Positions 12,401 to 20,872 of a DNA stretch of 64,000 nt are shown piece after piece. A program made the translations under genes and the position numbers. Where the stretch lies: NCBI GenBank assembly GCA_947652115.1, contig OX393568.1, positions 6,240,320-6,304,319 of the forward strand. Reading direction: 5' to 3'. The notes beneath the pieces are model-generated. The model saw nothing but the letters and a program-made list of their open reading frames with translations. It did not search any database and was not told the origin of the DNA. The first letter of the stretch is position 1; each line of letters opens with the position of its first letter. Source of the DNA: Blastomussa wellsi (Eukaryota > Cnidaria > Anthozoa > Scleractinia > Plerogyridae).

Positions 12401-15400
12401 GGCCTAGCGCCATCTCCCTTTCTTCTTGGTGGTGTAATTGAGTGCCACCTGGACACCTGGAAAGAACGTGAAGAAGTTGTGATAGCTGAGCTGCGAGAAA
12501 GTCTATATGTGGATGACCTGCTAAGTGGTGGAGCAACAGTGGAAGAAGCCAAGGAGCTGAAGGAAAAAGCCATTGAGATCTTTGAAGACGCAACTTTTAC
12601 ATTGCATAAGTGGCAGTCAAATGAGCCTAGACTAGAAGAGGGTACTGCGTCTTCAGAAGAAGAGGAGACCTTTGCAAAACAGCAGCTTGGAGGGCCCCAG
12701 GCAGGAGAATCAAGCCTACTCGGACTGGGATGGAACAAGAAAAGTGATGAGGTCATTGTATCTTTCCCTGACTGGGAAGCAGCCCCAACTAAGAGAGGTG
12801 TTCTTCGCAAGCTTGCAAGTATCTATGACCCCTTAGGCTTAGTTTCGCCAGTGACTCTGGTTGGGAAGTGTTTGTATCGTGCTGTATGTTGTGAAAAGTT
12901 GGCATGGGATGCGGAGTTGACAGGCAGGCTGAAACTCAAGTGGCAGCGGTGGGAACAGAGTCTACCCAAACAGATATCTGTAAGTCGTGCTCTCGCTGAC
13001 CACAGGGAACCCATCCATGAAATTCATTTGCATGGCTTTGGAGATGCAAGTAGCTGTGGTGTAGGTGTGGCCGTGTATGCAATCGTTAAACAAGAATCTG
13101 GGACAACTCAACGGCTCCTAGCAGCGAAAGCCAGGCTCGCCAAACAGGGTTTAACGATCCCCCGACTTGAGCTAGTAGCGGCGCATATGGTGACAAATGT
13201 GTTGGTTAACGTGAGAGACGCATTGAAGGGTTTTCCTGTTGTAACCCTAAATGGTTGGCTGGATAGCTTAGTTGCTCTCTTTTGGATAAGTGGTGGTGGG
13301 CAGTATAAGCAGTTCGTGGAAAATAGGGTGCAGAAGATCCGTGCACATCCAGAGATTACATGGAGGCATGTTCCCACTAAGGAAAATCCGGCTGATGTTG
13401 CGAGCAGGGGCGGTGATGTTGAGTTTAGTGAGCTTTGGTGGAAGGGTCCAGACTGGGTGGCAGATTGTGAAAGCTGGCCTCCACAACGTGTTATTCAGCC
13501 CTCTGAAGCAAGTACAGCAGAACTGAAAGCTACCAAAGAGTTGTTCAAGGTTGCTGTGGATAAAGCTGACAGGCTGTATGAAGTTCTCGACAAGTTTGAA
13601 CTAAGGAAAGCTCTGAACATTTGTGCATGGATTACACGGTTTGTGCACAATTCTCGACACTCTGATCAGAAATTGAGAGGTCCCTTGACAACTGAGGAGT
13701 TACAGAAACAGCACCTGTTCTGGGTGAAAAGAGCTCAGCAGAGTTGTGAGTTTGAAGATGACCGCCTGCGTCTGAACCTGCAACCTAACCCGGATGGAGT
13801 TTTGGAGTGCCGTGGAAGAATACAGGGACTCTATCCTCTATACCTCCCTGACAAGCACTTGTACACTAAGAAGTTAGTACATCGTGAGCACCTGCGCACC
13901 TTACACGGGGGAGTGAGCTTAACAATGACAAGTGTAAGAAGTAACCACTGGGTCCCACGCCTAAGAAAGCTAGCAAAGCAAACCATAAGAGCTTGCCAAG
14001 GTTGCAAACGATTCCAAGCAGTAGCAGCAGCAAACCCTCCACCTGGCAATCTTCCTGTGGATCGGACACAAGGAACACACCCATTCCAGGTGATTGGTGT
14101 CGACTATGCAGGGCCGATCAAATACAAGAAACGTGGAAAGGAAGAAAGCAAGGCGTACATCGTGTTATATGCATGTTCCCTGTGTCGTGCATTGTATTTG
14201 GACTTGGTCCCCTCACTGGAAACCAGAGAGTTCATTCTGAGTCTAAAGAAGCTGATTGCCAGAAAAGGACGTCCGCAGATTATATACTCTGATAATGGAT
14301 CTACATTTGTCGGGGCAGCACAATGGTTGAGGAAAGCTATGTGTGACGAGAAGTTTAACAAGTTCCTTGCTGAGAATAGTATTACGTGGAAGTTTAATCT
14401 CAGTCGCGCCCCGTGGTGGGGCGGGCAATTTGAGCGGATGGTTGGATTAGTAAAAAACGCCCTTAACAAGATCATCGGGTACGGTTTCCTGTCATGGGAA
14501 GAATTGGAGGAAGTGCTGCTTGACGTTGAAATAACATTGAATAACAGGCCCCTTTGCTACGTGGAGGATGATGTGGCGTTACCGACTCTCACCCCTAATC
14601 TCATGATGTTTCCTCAGAGCAACATCTTACCTGATCTGCAACCACACCACATTGATGATGCAGATTTGCGACGAAGAGCCAAACATCTCCGCAAGTGTAA
14701 GGATGCCTTATGGAGAAGATGGTCAAGCGAGTACCTCCGTAGCCTGAGGGAGCGGCACAACCTCAAGCATCAAGGCAAACTCTGTACCTTGGCAGTTGGT
14801 GATGTAGTGATTGTAAAGTCTGAGGAGAAGAAAAACAGGGGAAAGTGGCCACTCGGCATTGTCCAGGAACTGTATCCAGGAAAGGACGGAGTAGTGAGGG
14901 CTGTCAAGTTACGAGCGGGGAAAAACTTCCTTGAAAGACCAGTGCAGCATGTTTATCCTTTGGAACTTTCTTGTGATACATTTGTTCGGGCACAAGCAGA
15001 AGAGCTTAATGCTGAGGCGCCTGTATTCCGGCCACGAAGATTGGCCTCCTTGCAAGCAGAAGAGAGGATCCGTCGAATTGCTGAATCAGAGGAGAACTTA
15101 GAATAACTTGAACATTCAGAACTTTGAGCGGACAGTAAATCCTTTTTCGTGTAGACATAGGATTTTACTAGTAACTTTCTAAAGTTTTTGTTAACGTTGT
15201 TGTTGTTGCCCAGTCTCCTGAAAAGTAGACAACATTATCACATTTGTTGATAATGGGGGGAGAGTGTCGGAGACTGGGCCCGAATATAGTTAGAAATTTG
15301 ATTGACAGATGTGATTATAACATGTGAGCGCAATCGAGCGTAAAAAACTTTCCTTCGGAGCGTGAGAATTGTGAACTGTGTGAAGTGCTGGGAATAAATC

Positions 15401-17978
15401 TGTTCAGTTTATCTTGTGACTTGTGACCTTTGTTGGGCAAACTAAACTTTTCAAATTGCTACTGGAGGCATTCCCAACACCACCTACTTGTTCATATTTT
15501 TGGCACTCACTACTCAATAGCTCGTCCACATTTTTGTCTCCCCAGTCACCTGAACTTATTTCATTAATATTCGTTTTAGCAGGCATAATAAAGGACATAA
15601 AAAGACAACTTTAAAAGATTGTTGCTGCCATTTTTTTTTCCATTCACAATGCAACGTAAACTACATCCAGGGTACCAGGCTTCTATAGTTTTTTCCCATG
15701 TTCTATTAAAAAAGCCCGTAAACGTGTCATTCCTGTGTTATTGGACAGTACTGTATGTGTCATGTGAACACACTTTTTATTTAGAATATCACCTACTGTA
15801 TCATTTTCTCATTCACTTCTGTTACAAAAAAGTCAACTGTTATGTTCCTGTTTCACAAAGCAGTTGGCATAATGTTTATTTTGTTGCTCAAAGTTTGTCA
15901 CAGTTTTGATTAACAACTGGTAACAGGACCTCAGTCTTCTAATTCGTATAGGTAATCACATGAGGCCAAGTACTATTAAGGATTAATTGCACGAGAGTTT
16001 TCAAAATTTTCCAAAATTGTCCGAGTCGCGAAGCGACGAGGGCAATTTGGAAAATTTTGAAAACTCAAGTGCAATTAATCCTTAATAGTACGAGGTCTCA
16101 TGGGATTACTTGTTTATCAATAAAGGACAAAATTTATACGAAGGAAAATCACGCGCGCAGTCTATTTTTATCTGGGAAGCCTGTTTAGCGCTACGGCAAT
16201 TAACGGATTAGCCAATCATTAACAGGTAATCATGCCCTCTCTTGATTACTAAAAATGCCCTCGATTAAGAAAAAATGCCCTCTCTCTCAACCAATCAGCG
16301 CTCAGTAATTTTGCCCTTGATTGATAAATAATGGAAATTGAACTGAGTGGAGTGCAATTTGGTCTGACATCATACGCGTGATTTCAAAATCGAACGAGCG
16401 CGCAGCGCGAGTTCGATTTGAAATCACAAGTATGATTTCAGACCAAAATTGCACGACCCGAAGTTCAATTACCACTTTATTAAATCCATTTTGAAATCGC
16501 ACAATTTGATTTTGATTTTGATTTTTTTTTTTTGATTTTTTTTTTTTTTGATTTTTTTTTTTTTGATTTTGATTTTGATTTTGATTTTGATTTTTGATTT
16601 TTTTTTGATTTTTTTTCTGATTGGTTGTTTTGTTTTACTGTTTCATTCTCATTGGTTGAGAAAAAGATGCGATTTAGAGCAAAAGATAGTGCGATTTGGG
16701 AATAAATCGCACTGCTGAGAGCCAATCACATTGCAAGGATAACCAGTGATTTCAAAATGGAGTTAATAAAGTCTGTAATCATACTCGTGATAATTTAACA
16801 AATCATCCAATTTTGTTAATCACTCATGATTGCAGACCAAATTGAACTTAGTCAGTCCTCTTGCCAATATTAGTTGTGCAAGCACATTGCACTTCCACAA
16901 CACTAGTTATTTTTCGAGAGCATTCATTTGAGATAATGGCTTTTGCTTTCCACATTTCTCTCCTGTTGGGCTCTACTCCAGAATAACACAGGGCTTTGAC
17001 TTCATACTAGATGCAATACCAGTCTAATGCAACTCGGACTTCCGGTTACAACAAAACGTTTTCATTTCTAACACAGTATTCACCAGACTGTTAAAACAAT
17101 AGTGTTTCTTCATAAGTTCAGTTACAAAGATGGATATCAGAAACATTAGAAAAAGATCCCAGTTCACAAATACGACGACTTCTAGTCGAGTAAAAGTATC
17201 ATTCCTGCTGTTTACAAATTACAACAAGTTCCCAAGTGTATTCAACGTGCAAGATTATGGTTTGCTACAAATTGGTTAAAATAAAACGCAACGGGAACCG
17301 TTAAAACGCCAGAATAAACTAATCATGGCAAATTTATATGGCGTAACTTACCATTGGGATGGAACATTTTTGATATGAACTTAACAGTCGGCGGTTTATT
17401 GGGGTATTCTTCTGTAAATTCCATCTGCAATTTGAACGTCCCTGTTGCGAAAAACAGAAATGCACTCACTACACATGAACACTGTTTTTATAATAACAAC
17501 GAAGTTAACAACACAAAGAATTTTAATCGTGTGCAGGAGAACAATATTATAAACTACGCAAAACGAAATGTGAAACTTGCCATCTTCAAATGGTGTGTCT
17601 TGCGGACTGTGAAGGAAAGAAGAGGAATGCGTTTTAATAGACACAACTCTACCTCGTTCAACGTTTTCGTTAAAACATCGTAGTCTTCACTTACCCAAAT
17701 ATAACAGCGTTCCATACCATTATATTATTTTCTGATGGAGCACCACTAACTCCAGCTGGAGGATCTTCTTGAAGCCTAGGGATATCGAAAGAAACGCAAC
17801 ATTGAAGACAAGAACATTGACACGAAACGACTAGACCTACTCGATGTTTGTACATCTTTCCACTACTTTTATGCGGCAGTTTTCGGCATACAGTGTCATT
17901 GGCCCCCAATTGTCAGTAAGGAAAATTATCTTACTTTTTGAAATCCCTCATCAGCCGCCTTCTAGCCGGGGTAGACAT
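6411..17978 (-). CDS. UBE2A: UBE2A/UBE2B (RAD6) E2 ubiquitin-conjugating enzyme, complete, six exons
   Basis: E2 enzyme that with RAD18 and RNF20/40-type E3s monoubiquitinates PCNA and histone H2B in the nucleus (family knowledge). Exons on the minus strand: 17978-17935, 17775-17695, 17606-17581, 17441-17352, 7453-7365 and 6539-6411. They sum to 459 nt, or 152 aa plus stop, the same length as vertebrate UBE2A/B. The protein opens [20 protein letters not shown], carries the [10 protein letters not shown] and SKMFHPN core, the active-site block [12 protein letters not shown] with Cys88, and ends [20 protein letters not shown]...VEQSWLNN. Intron 3 starts with GC, not GT (17580-17579). Intron 4 (7364 side to 17351, ~9.9 kb) contains an LTR retrotransposon in the opposite orientation. 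Vertebrates have two close paralogs, so A versus B cannot be decided. Confidence 0.97.
7454..9343. other. UBE2A intron 4, downstream part, no feature recognised
   Basis: AT-rich intron sequence. ORFs of up to 100 codons on both strands lack motifs and splice context. Confidence 0.4.
9344..9571. repeat. ~228-bp tandem duplication, unit 1 (intact)
   Basis: It runs from 'ataggacattgggaaacaca' to 'ttgttgctgccat'-like sequence. The second unit starts at 9572 (ataggtcattgggaaaccca) and continues to 9653, is interrupted by the LTR retrotransposon, and resumes at 15480-15630. The units differ by scattered substitutions (gcgtgtgggc versus gcgagggcc; atatttgtttt versus atattcgtttt). Confidence 0.85.
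9654..9868 (+). repeat. 5' LTR
   Basis: 215 bp, starting TGTCGGAGACTGGGCCCGAA and ending CATTCCCAACA. It matches 15265-15479 base for base on reading. Confidence 0.93.
9873..9890 (+). other. Candidate tRNA primer-binding site
   Basis: TGGCACCTCCGACGGGAC begins 4 nt after the 5' LTR, and its complement ends in ...TGCCA, as a tRNA 3' end would. The tRNA species was not identified. Confidence 0.55.
9938..15106 (+). CDS. Pao/BEL gag-pol polyprotein, uninterrupted frame
   Basis: The frame is open from within the 5' LTR, but the first ATG is at 9938, giving ~1,722 aa. The N-terminal ~330 residues are gag-like and partly coiled coil. Three Cys/His clusters follow (10991-11032, 11084-11130, 11144-11182): [28 protein letters not shown] and [13 protein letters not shown]. 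The protease has LLDSGSSS at ~11287. The reverse transcriptase has [11 protein letters not shown] at ~12270 and YVDD at 12505-12516. RNase H begins near [10 protein letters not shown] at ~13034. The integrase has an HHCC zinc-binding segment (~13870-14010), then catalytic Asp in GVDYAGP (~14098), Asp in SDNGS (~14288) and Glu in GGQFERM (~14425). The frame ends at TAA 15104-15106, ~158 bp before the 3' LTR. No stop or frameshift was seen. Confidence 0.93.
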   Translation: MEAASKDLETKLTQLQITREKTDAVLASQNENKIKRHRDALCSVVASVEKAKRKVEELRISAGEELSAITSWGAKLDQDIEAVDLDMDGISSFLSNFDQERIEKARNNQLAFEKELFEKKLQYTKELKNVDSPDQAAAGSQNGKQSAASAKLPKLTITKFNGTNLDWNRFWGQFTEGIDKSEMAAITKFSYLKEFVDPKVRKGIDGLPFTAEGYEKAKAILIERYGNVSEVVKAYVKDILDLPKINGSQPRKIHHFYERLLYDVQSLETMGKLSLVNGNVALTIDKLSGIRGDLVRNDEDWQSWDFLKLCDALKSWTRRNPVDFDEPQSFKHDRTPSRNYHTKQQDAKTRGCVYCEDSSHRSSECTRVVGCDERKKFLAENKLCFNCACPKHRAAECASKTRCNLCSRKHHTSICPDQQPKADSVLSSVDAEKVVYPVVVIKVGGIECRALLDSGSSSCYASAKLLDMLGQKPTEIKPKRVEMLMASTTARMEVFKTTVSSRSGDYRLDVNLTKVNRGELLSLENPQYQQLTNTYPHLKDVKMDDTDTKPLLPVHVILGAGVYARIKTDTRPRIGNQGEPVAERTKLGWVILSPGEEIDTTHMLLTQTSQVDYEELCKLDVLGLADTPQHDQGEVYREFREQLSRSEKGWYEAALPWKGNHPPLPSNEYGSLRRLENLKQKLKRTGLEQAYSEIIEEQKAEGIVETADQPAQGVECYIPHKPVVREDAATTKVRAVYDASARAYPNAVSLNDCLYQGPPLQNKLWNVLVRSRMHPVALVGDLKKAFLQVRIRQADRDALRFHWRQGEQLNIETLRFTRALFGLAPSPFLLGGVIECHLDTWKEREEVVIAELRESLYVDDLLSGGATVEEAKELKEKAIEIFEDATFTLHKWQSNEPRLEEGTASSEEEETFAKQQLGGPQAGESSLLGLGWNKKSDEVIVSFPDWEAAPTKRGVLRKLASIYDPLGLVSPVTLVGKCLYRAVCCEKLAWDAELTGRLKLKWQRWEQSLPKQISVSRALADHREPIHEIHLHGFGDASSCGVGVAVYAIVKQESGTTQRLLAAKARLAKQGLTIPRLELVAAHMVTNVLVNVRDALKGFPVVTLNGWLDSLVALFWISGGGQYKQFVENRVQKIRAHPEITWRHVPTKENPADVASRGGDVEFSELWWKGPDWVADCESWPPQRVIQPSEASTAELKATKELFKVAVDKADRLYEVLDKFELRKALNICAWITRFVHNSRHSDQKLRGPLTTEELQKQHLFWVKRAQQSCEFEDDRLRLNLQPNPDGVLECRGRIQGLYPLYLPDKHLYTKKLVHREHLRTLHGGVSLTMTSVRSNHWVPRLRKLAKQTIRACQGCKRFQAVAAANPPPGNLPVDRTQGTHPFQVIGVDYAGPIKYKKRGKEESKAYIVLYACSLCRALYLDLVPSLETREFILSLKKLIARKGRPQIIYSDNGSTFVGAAQWLRKAMCDEKFNKFLAENSITWKFNLSRAPWWGGQFERMVGLVKNALNKIIGYGFLSWEELEEVLLDVEITLNNRPLCYVEDDVALPTLTPNLMMFPQSNILPDLQPHHIDDADLRRRAKHLRKCKDALWRRWSSEYLRSLRERHNLKHQGKLCTLAVGDVVIVKSEEKKNRGKWPLGIVQELYPGKDGVVRAVKLRAGKNFLERPVQHVYPLELSCDTFVRAQAEELNAEAPVFRPRRLASLQAEERIRRIAESEENLE
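15253..15264 (+). other. Polypurine tract
   Basis: 'atggggggagag' directly abuts the 3' LTR, the expected primer site for plus-strand synthesis. Confidence 0.8.
15265..15479 (+). repeat. 3' LTR
   Basis: 215 bp, identical to the 5' LTR, preceded by a purine-rich tract and followed by the second CCACC. Confidence 0.93.
15480..15630. repeat. Tandem duplication unit 2, downstream part
   Basis: 'acttgttcatatttttggca' through 'aaaagattgttgctgccat' continues unit 2 after the retrotransposon. With 9572-9653 it restores a full second unit once the element and one CCACC copy are removed. Confidence 0.85.
15952..16109. repeat. Long near-perfect palindrome (foldback element)
   Basis: The left arm 'gtaatcacatgaggcc...' pairs with the right arm '...ggtctcatgggattac'. 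Inner parts 'tactattaaggattaattgc' and 'gcaattaatccttaatagta' are perfect complements. The arms meet at the hinge gtcgcgaagcgac (~16025-16037). Confidence 0.85.
16334..16472. repeat. Second foldback element
   Basis: The arms 'gaaattgaactgagtgg' and '...gaagttcaatt', 'gtgcaatttggtctga' and 'cagaccaaaattgcac', and 'gatttcaaaatcgaac' and 'gttcgatttgaaatc' are inverted around 'gagcgcgcagcgcg'. A related fragment at 16740-16860 repeats 'gtaatcatactcgtgat' with an inverted partner. Confidence 0.8.
16505..16620. repeat. (GATTTT)n-type low-complexity tract
   Basis: Tandem 'gattttgattttt' with long T runs, about 115 bp, in UBE2A intron 4. Any frame through it encodes Lys/Ser runs and is not a gene. 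Confidence 0.85.
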
Positions 17979-18055
17979 GGTGAATTTTAGTGTTGAGTAA
18001 AACAACACAAAATTCACCGACAACAGTGCAAGTTTTCGATCGAAGTAACGAGGTG

Positions 18056-18063
18056 TGACGTCA
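18056..18063. promoter_or_regulatory. Full palindromic CRE in the UBE2A promoter
   Basis: TGACGTCA, the complete CREB/ATF site, lies 78 bp upstream of the UBE2A start codon, in the expected promoter zone. Function is inferred from position and perfect match only. Confidence 0.5.
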
Positions 18064-19043
18064 CTTGCGGTGTCATCGTCTGATGATGCAATACTGTCCG
18101 CTGACCGGAATTGAACGAACCGGAAACAGTCATTTTCCACGCACAAAAACAGTACAAATGACACGGAAATTTTCAGCATTCCGTACCACAGGAGAACAGA
18201 CGACTATCATGGAAGAAATTGAAAATTTCTGGCAAGAATTTCCTGACAAATTTTGAGTCATTGATTTCCAGCTGCAAAATTTAATTAATTCCGTGTGTTT
18301 TTGCTGGAATGACGAAAACCTCATGTAGGATAACCCGAACAGTAAATTAAAATTAACTGACATGACAATTCACTGTTTGTGTCGTACTGATTTTTACTCA
18401 GTTCTCACCATCCGAAAGTTGAACTGACTTATTTTTGATTTGTTGCTTTATGAAATTCTGGTGATATTAGTTCAATTTTACTTCGCTTTAATAGAGGCAT
18501 TTTTTTTCAAATGCGGGGGAAGTTTTCCCTGTTCCAGGCGTTCGGTTAGCGGGGAGTGAAAAAATAGCGAGGGGAATGGGGAGAGAAAATGAATAAGGAA
18601 TGATTTTTTGTCCCCATTCCCCCTCCCTATGTTTTTTGCTTGCCCACCAAGATCACACCAACTAAAACTAATTAATAGGAGAGTCGCAGTATAATTTGTC
18701 AATATAATTCTAAAGCAATATTATTTTATTTATTTTATTTTATTATTGTAGATTTTAGATTTTTAGATACCTTATTTCAAATGGTTATTTTTACCATCGC
18801 TTTATTTTATTCTACAGTCGGTCACGGTGTGATGTCTTTGAAAGATTTAGTACCGTCTAAACTCATGTAGATGTAGATAAGTACTTAAAATATTCAAACG
18901 TTTACATCGGAGGGTTGAACATGTGTTACCAAATTCTCATACACTCCCAGAACGTATATTTATTTCTAAAACACCTACCTAAAAAAGGTTGTTTTGGCAT
19001 TCGTTTATAACATGGTTACAAGCGCGCCTGCGAAAGCTGGTTG

Positions 19044-19055
19044 AGTCACGTGACT
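19044..19055. promoter_or_regulatory. 12-bp palindrome with CACGTG E-box upstream of Mab-21-like gene 1
   Basis: AGTCACGTGACT lies 94 bp before the start codon at 19149 and is a perfect palindrome matching USF/MITF/TFE-type bHLH-Zip sites (GTCACGTGAC). Regulation by that class is inferred. Confidence 0.5.
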
Positions 19056-19148
19056 GAGTTTCAGCAGGTGCGAGGGGTATTTACACAGTAGGTGTTTATA
19101 TGCGCTAAATATTAACCAGCGTCGAACGTTCTGCCTTTTTCACTTGAA

Positions 19149-20471
19149 ATGTCTTTAAAAAGTTTCAGGAGAGAAACGAGCGCTTTGGCGATGAGAAAAC
19201 GAAGTATGGATGGAAATTCAGATCCGCCGCGCTATCTTCGACGTTTTCCCTCCGATTCAGACCTTTATAGAAGAGTGCTACACAAAAAAGCCATGTCGCA
19301 TACAAGTCTGCATAAAAAGTTCGTATCGTGCACGCAGTTAAACAAAGCTTCTTCGCCTCAACGGCATGAGAACTGCAAAGTTTTTAAGTATGAAGAGAAG
19401 CTAGCCAGCGAACTCAACAAGTTTTATTCGCGTCAGGTGAAACAGAAGAGAACTTGGGTTAAGCAAAACAAACGTCTAGCATTTTCTGTTGTGTTTAAGA
19501 TTTTAATTAATGCACAAGTCATAAGCGATCGATTCACCGTCGGGGAAATTCTCCGCAGTGGGGCTAGATATGATGACTTGGTAGAAAAAGAAAGCGATCG
19601 GTTTGAGTTTGGGGTTCCTGTGTTCCTTGATGACACTGCAAACTTTTTTATTCATCGCGCTGAGGAAGACGGCTTCGTCAGACTACAAATGTACGATTGT
19701 GAAACTTGGGAGGACTGTCTCGATCCTGAAGGATTTCTCTCCGCCAGCCTTGTTCGCTCCAAGCTTCAATTAACAATGAAGAACGCTCTGAAATCTCTTA
19801 ACCATAGCATTGAGCAAGGGATCGACCATTTCCCAAGCGGTGTAGAGGACGTGGAAGTATTTTGCCAAGGCTCGACCATAGTTCTGCAAATAAACAGTGG
19901 TTTATTCGTAGTTGAGTTGATACCGACGATTGTGATACCCAAGGCAAACTTGGAATGGTGTCGAAGATTTTCCAAATCTGAGCCTCCTTCTCATGTTGTT
20001 GGCAAACCGTGTTCACTTCCTCTAAGCGATCCCGAAACCCTTTGGGGACTATCATTTTTGTCTGCGGAAAAGAGAAAGCTCTGCTCCCTCGGAAGAGCAA
20101 AATACCATTTGTTGTTGTCTTTGGCAGAAATAAGACAGCGAGACAAAATTCTGTGCGAGTTATCACTGTACCATTTAGAGACCGTGCTATTTCACACGGG
20201 AGATCAAATCAATGATCCTATGAAATGGTGCCTGGACAAGTTGGGCGATCGTTTTTTGGACATACTGCGCTGCTTGGAAAAATTTTTAGAAAACAAACAT
20301 TGTCCTCATTACTTTCTGCCAAACGCCAATCTGTTTTCGTCCATGAATGCTATCAAGGTTTCTACTCTTAAGGACAGAGTTCGTAGAATGGTCAGGCCGA
20401 CATGCGCGGCTTGTGGTGTTGCGACAATTTGCAAAAGCAAAGAACAGAGTGCAGAATTTCACGCATACTAA
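19149..20471 (+). CDS. Mab-21/cGAS-like domain protein 1, 440 aa, single exon
   Basis: Member of the Mab-21 superfamily (MAB21L, cGAS and cGAS-like receptors), a nucleotidyltransferase fold. The N-terminal ~80 residues are basic and variable. SGARYDDL (137-144) occupies the GS-motif position. RFEF (151-154) and VVELIPT (255-260) occupy the catalytic acid positions, giving Arg151, Glu153 and Glu256 where active enzymes have Glu, Asp, Asp. The spacing from the GS-like pair to the acid pair is exactly as in cGAS (+12, +14). The C-terminal half has SHVVGKP, LWGLSFLSAEKRKL, YHLETVLFH and CPHYFLPNANLF, classic Mab-21 signatures. The tail carries a CAACGVATIC cluster. The gene is head to head with UBE2A (1.17 kb apart). 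The residue changes suggest a pseudoenzyme, which is inference. Confidence 0.88.
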   Translation: MSLKSFRRETSALAMRKRSMDGNSDPPRYLRRFPSDSDLYRRVLHKKAMSHTSLHKKFVSCTQLNKASSPQRHENCKVFKYEEKLASELNKFYSRQVKQKRTWVKQNKRLAFSVVFKILINAQVISDRFTVGEILRSGARYDDLVEKESDRFEFGVPVFLDDTANFFIHRAEEDGFVRLQMYDCETWEDCLDPEGFLSASLVRSKLQLTMKNALKSLNHSIEQGIDHFPSGVEDVEVFCQGSTIVLQINSGLFVVELIPTIVIPKANLEWCRRFSKSEPPSHVVGKPCSLPLSDPETLWGLSFLSAEKRKLCSLGRAKYHLLLSLAEIRQRDKILCELSLYHLETVLFHTGDQINDPMKWCLDKLGDRFLDILRCLEKFLENKHCPHYFLPNANLFSSMNAIKVSTLKDRVRRMVRPTCAACGVATICKSKEQSAEFHAY

Positions 20472-20534
20472 TTGAATCAGTAAGTTCAAAATTATTTGAA
20501 AATACAATTCGCAAAACGATTTACATGTAAGTCG

Positions 20535-20872
20535 GGGGCGTAGCGTGATTTTTCCGTCTAGGTACGCACGAAAGGGGAAGGTCGAGCGCCAAAGGCTCGA
20601 GCAACTGGGGGCGGGTGTGTCTCCCAGAAAATGGTTATTTTTAGGACCTCGGAAATGCCATTTCCAATGTTTTTAGGGGGAAGTTTCATAAATCAAAGCA
20701 TGAGAAACGCTATGCAACCGTTCTGTCAGCAACTTAGTTGTTTATATAATATACTACCTTGATTGGCATGTGTAAAGGTCGGTTTTCCCCCAATAAATCT
20801 ATAAATATAAATATGTCATTTAGATTTCCGAGGTACGCACGTGCTTACGTGCGTATATGGTCGCTACGCCCC
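20535..20872. mobile_element. TIR element with 'ggggcgtagcg' ends
   Basis: It begins GGGGCGTAGCG and ends CGCTACGCCCC, perfect 11-bp inverted repeats. An inner 'aggtacgcacg' occurs near both ends. A fragment of the same family ('gggggcgggtgtgtctccca', then 'gaaaatgg') recurs near 22125-22160. It is 338 bp and lacks coding capacity, so it is a MITE. Confidence 0.75.

Larger units (their letters stand above)
9654..15479 (+). mobile_element. Pao/BEL LTR retrotransposon, apparently intact
   Basis: A 5.8-kb element with two 215-bp LTRs (TG...CA), a primer-binding-site-like stretch, one long gag-pol frame, a polypurine tract, and the 5-bp target duplication CCACC (9649-9653 and 15480-15484). Protein motifs in order are zinc knuckles, aspartic protease, reverse transcriptase with YVDD, RNase H and DDE integrase, the Pao/BEL order. 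No envelope-like frame follows pol. The LTRs are identical by eye, so insertion was recent. It sits in UBE2A intron 4, antisense to that gene. Confidence 0.95.

Noticed and set aside
12340..12810. 156-codon minus-strand frame inside the retrotransposon
   Set aside because: Antisense to the reverse transcriptase region; Ser-rich shadow.
9654..15479. Endogenous retrovirus with envelope
   Set aside because: No envelope frame lies between pol and the 3' LTR; the domain order and protein motifs are those of Pao/BEL retrotransposons.
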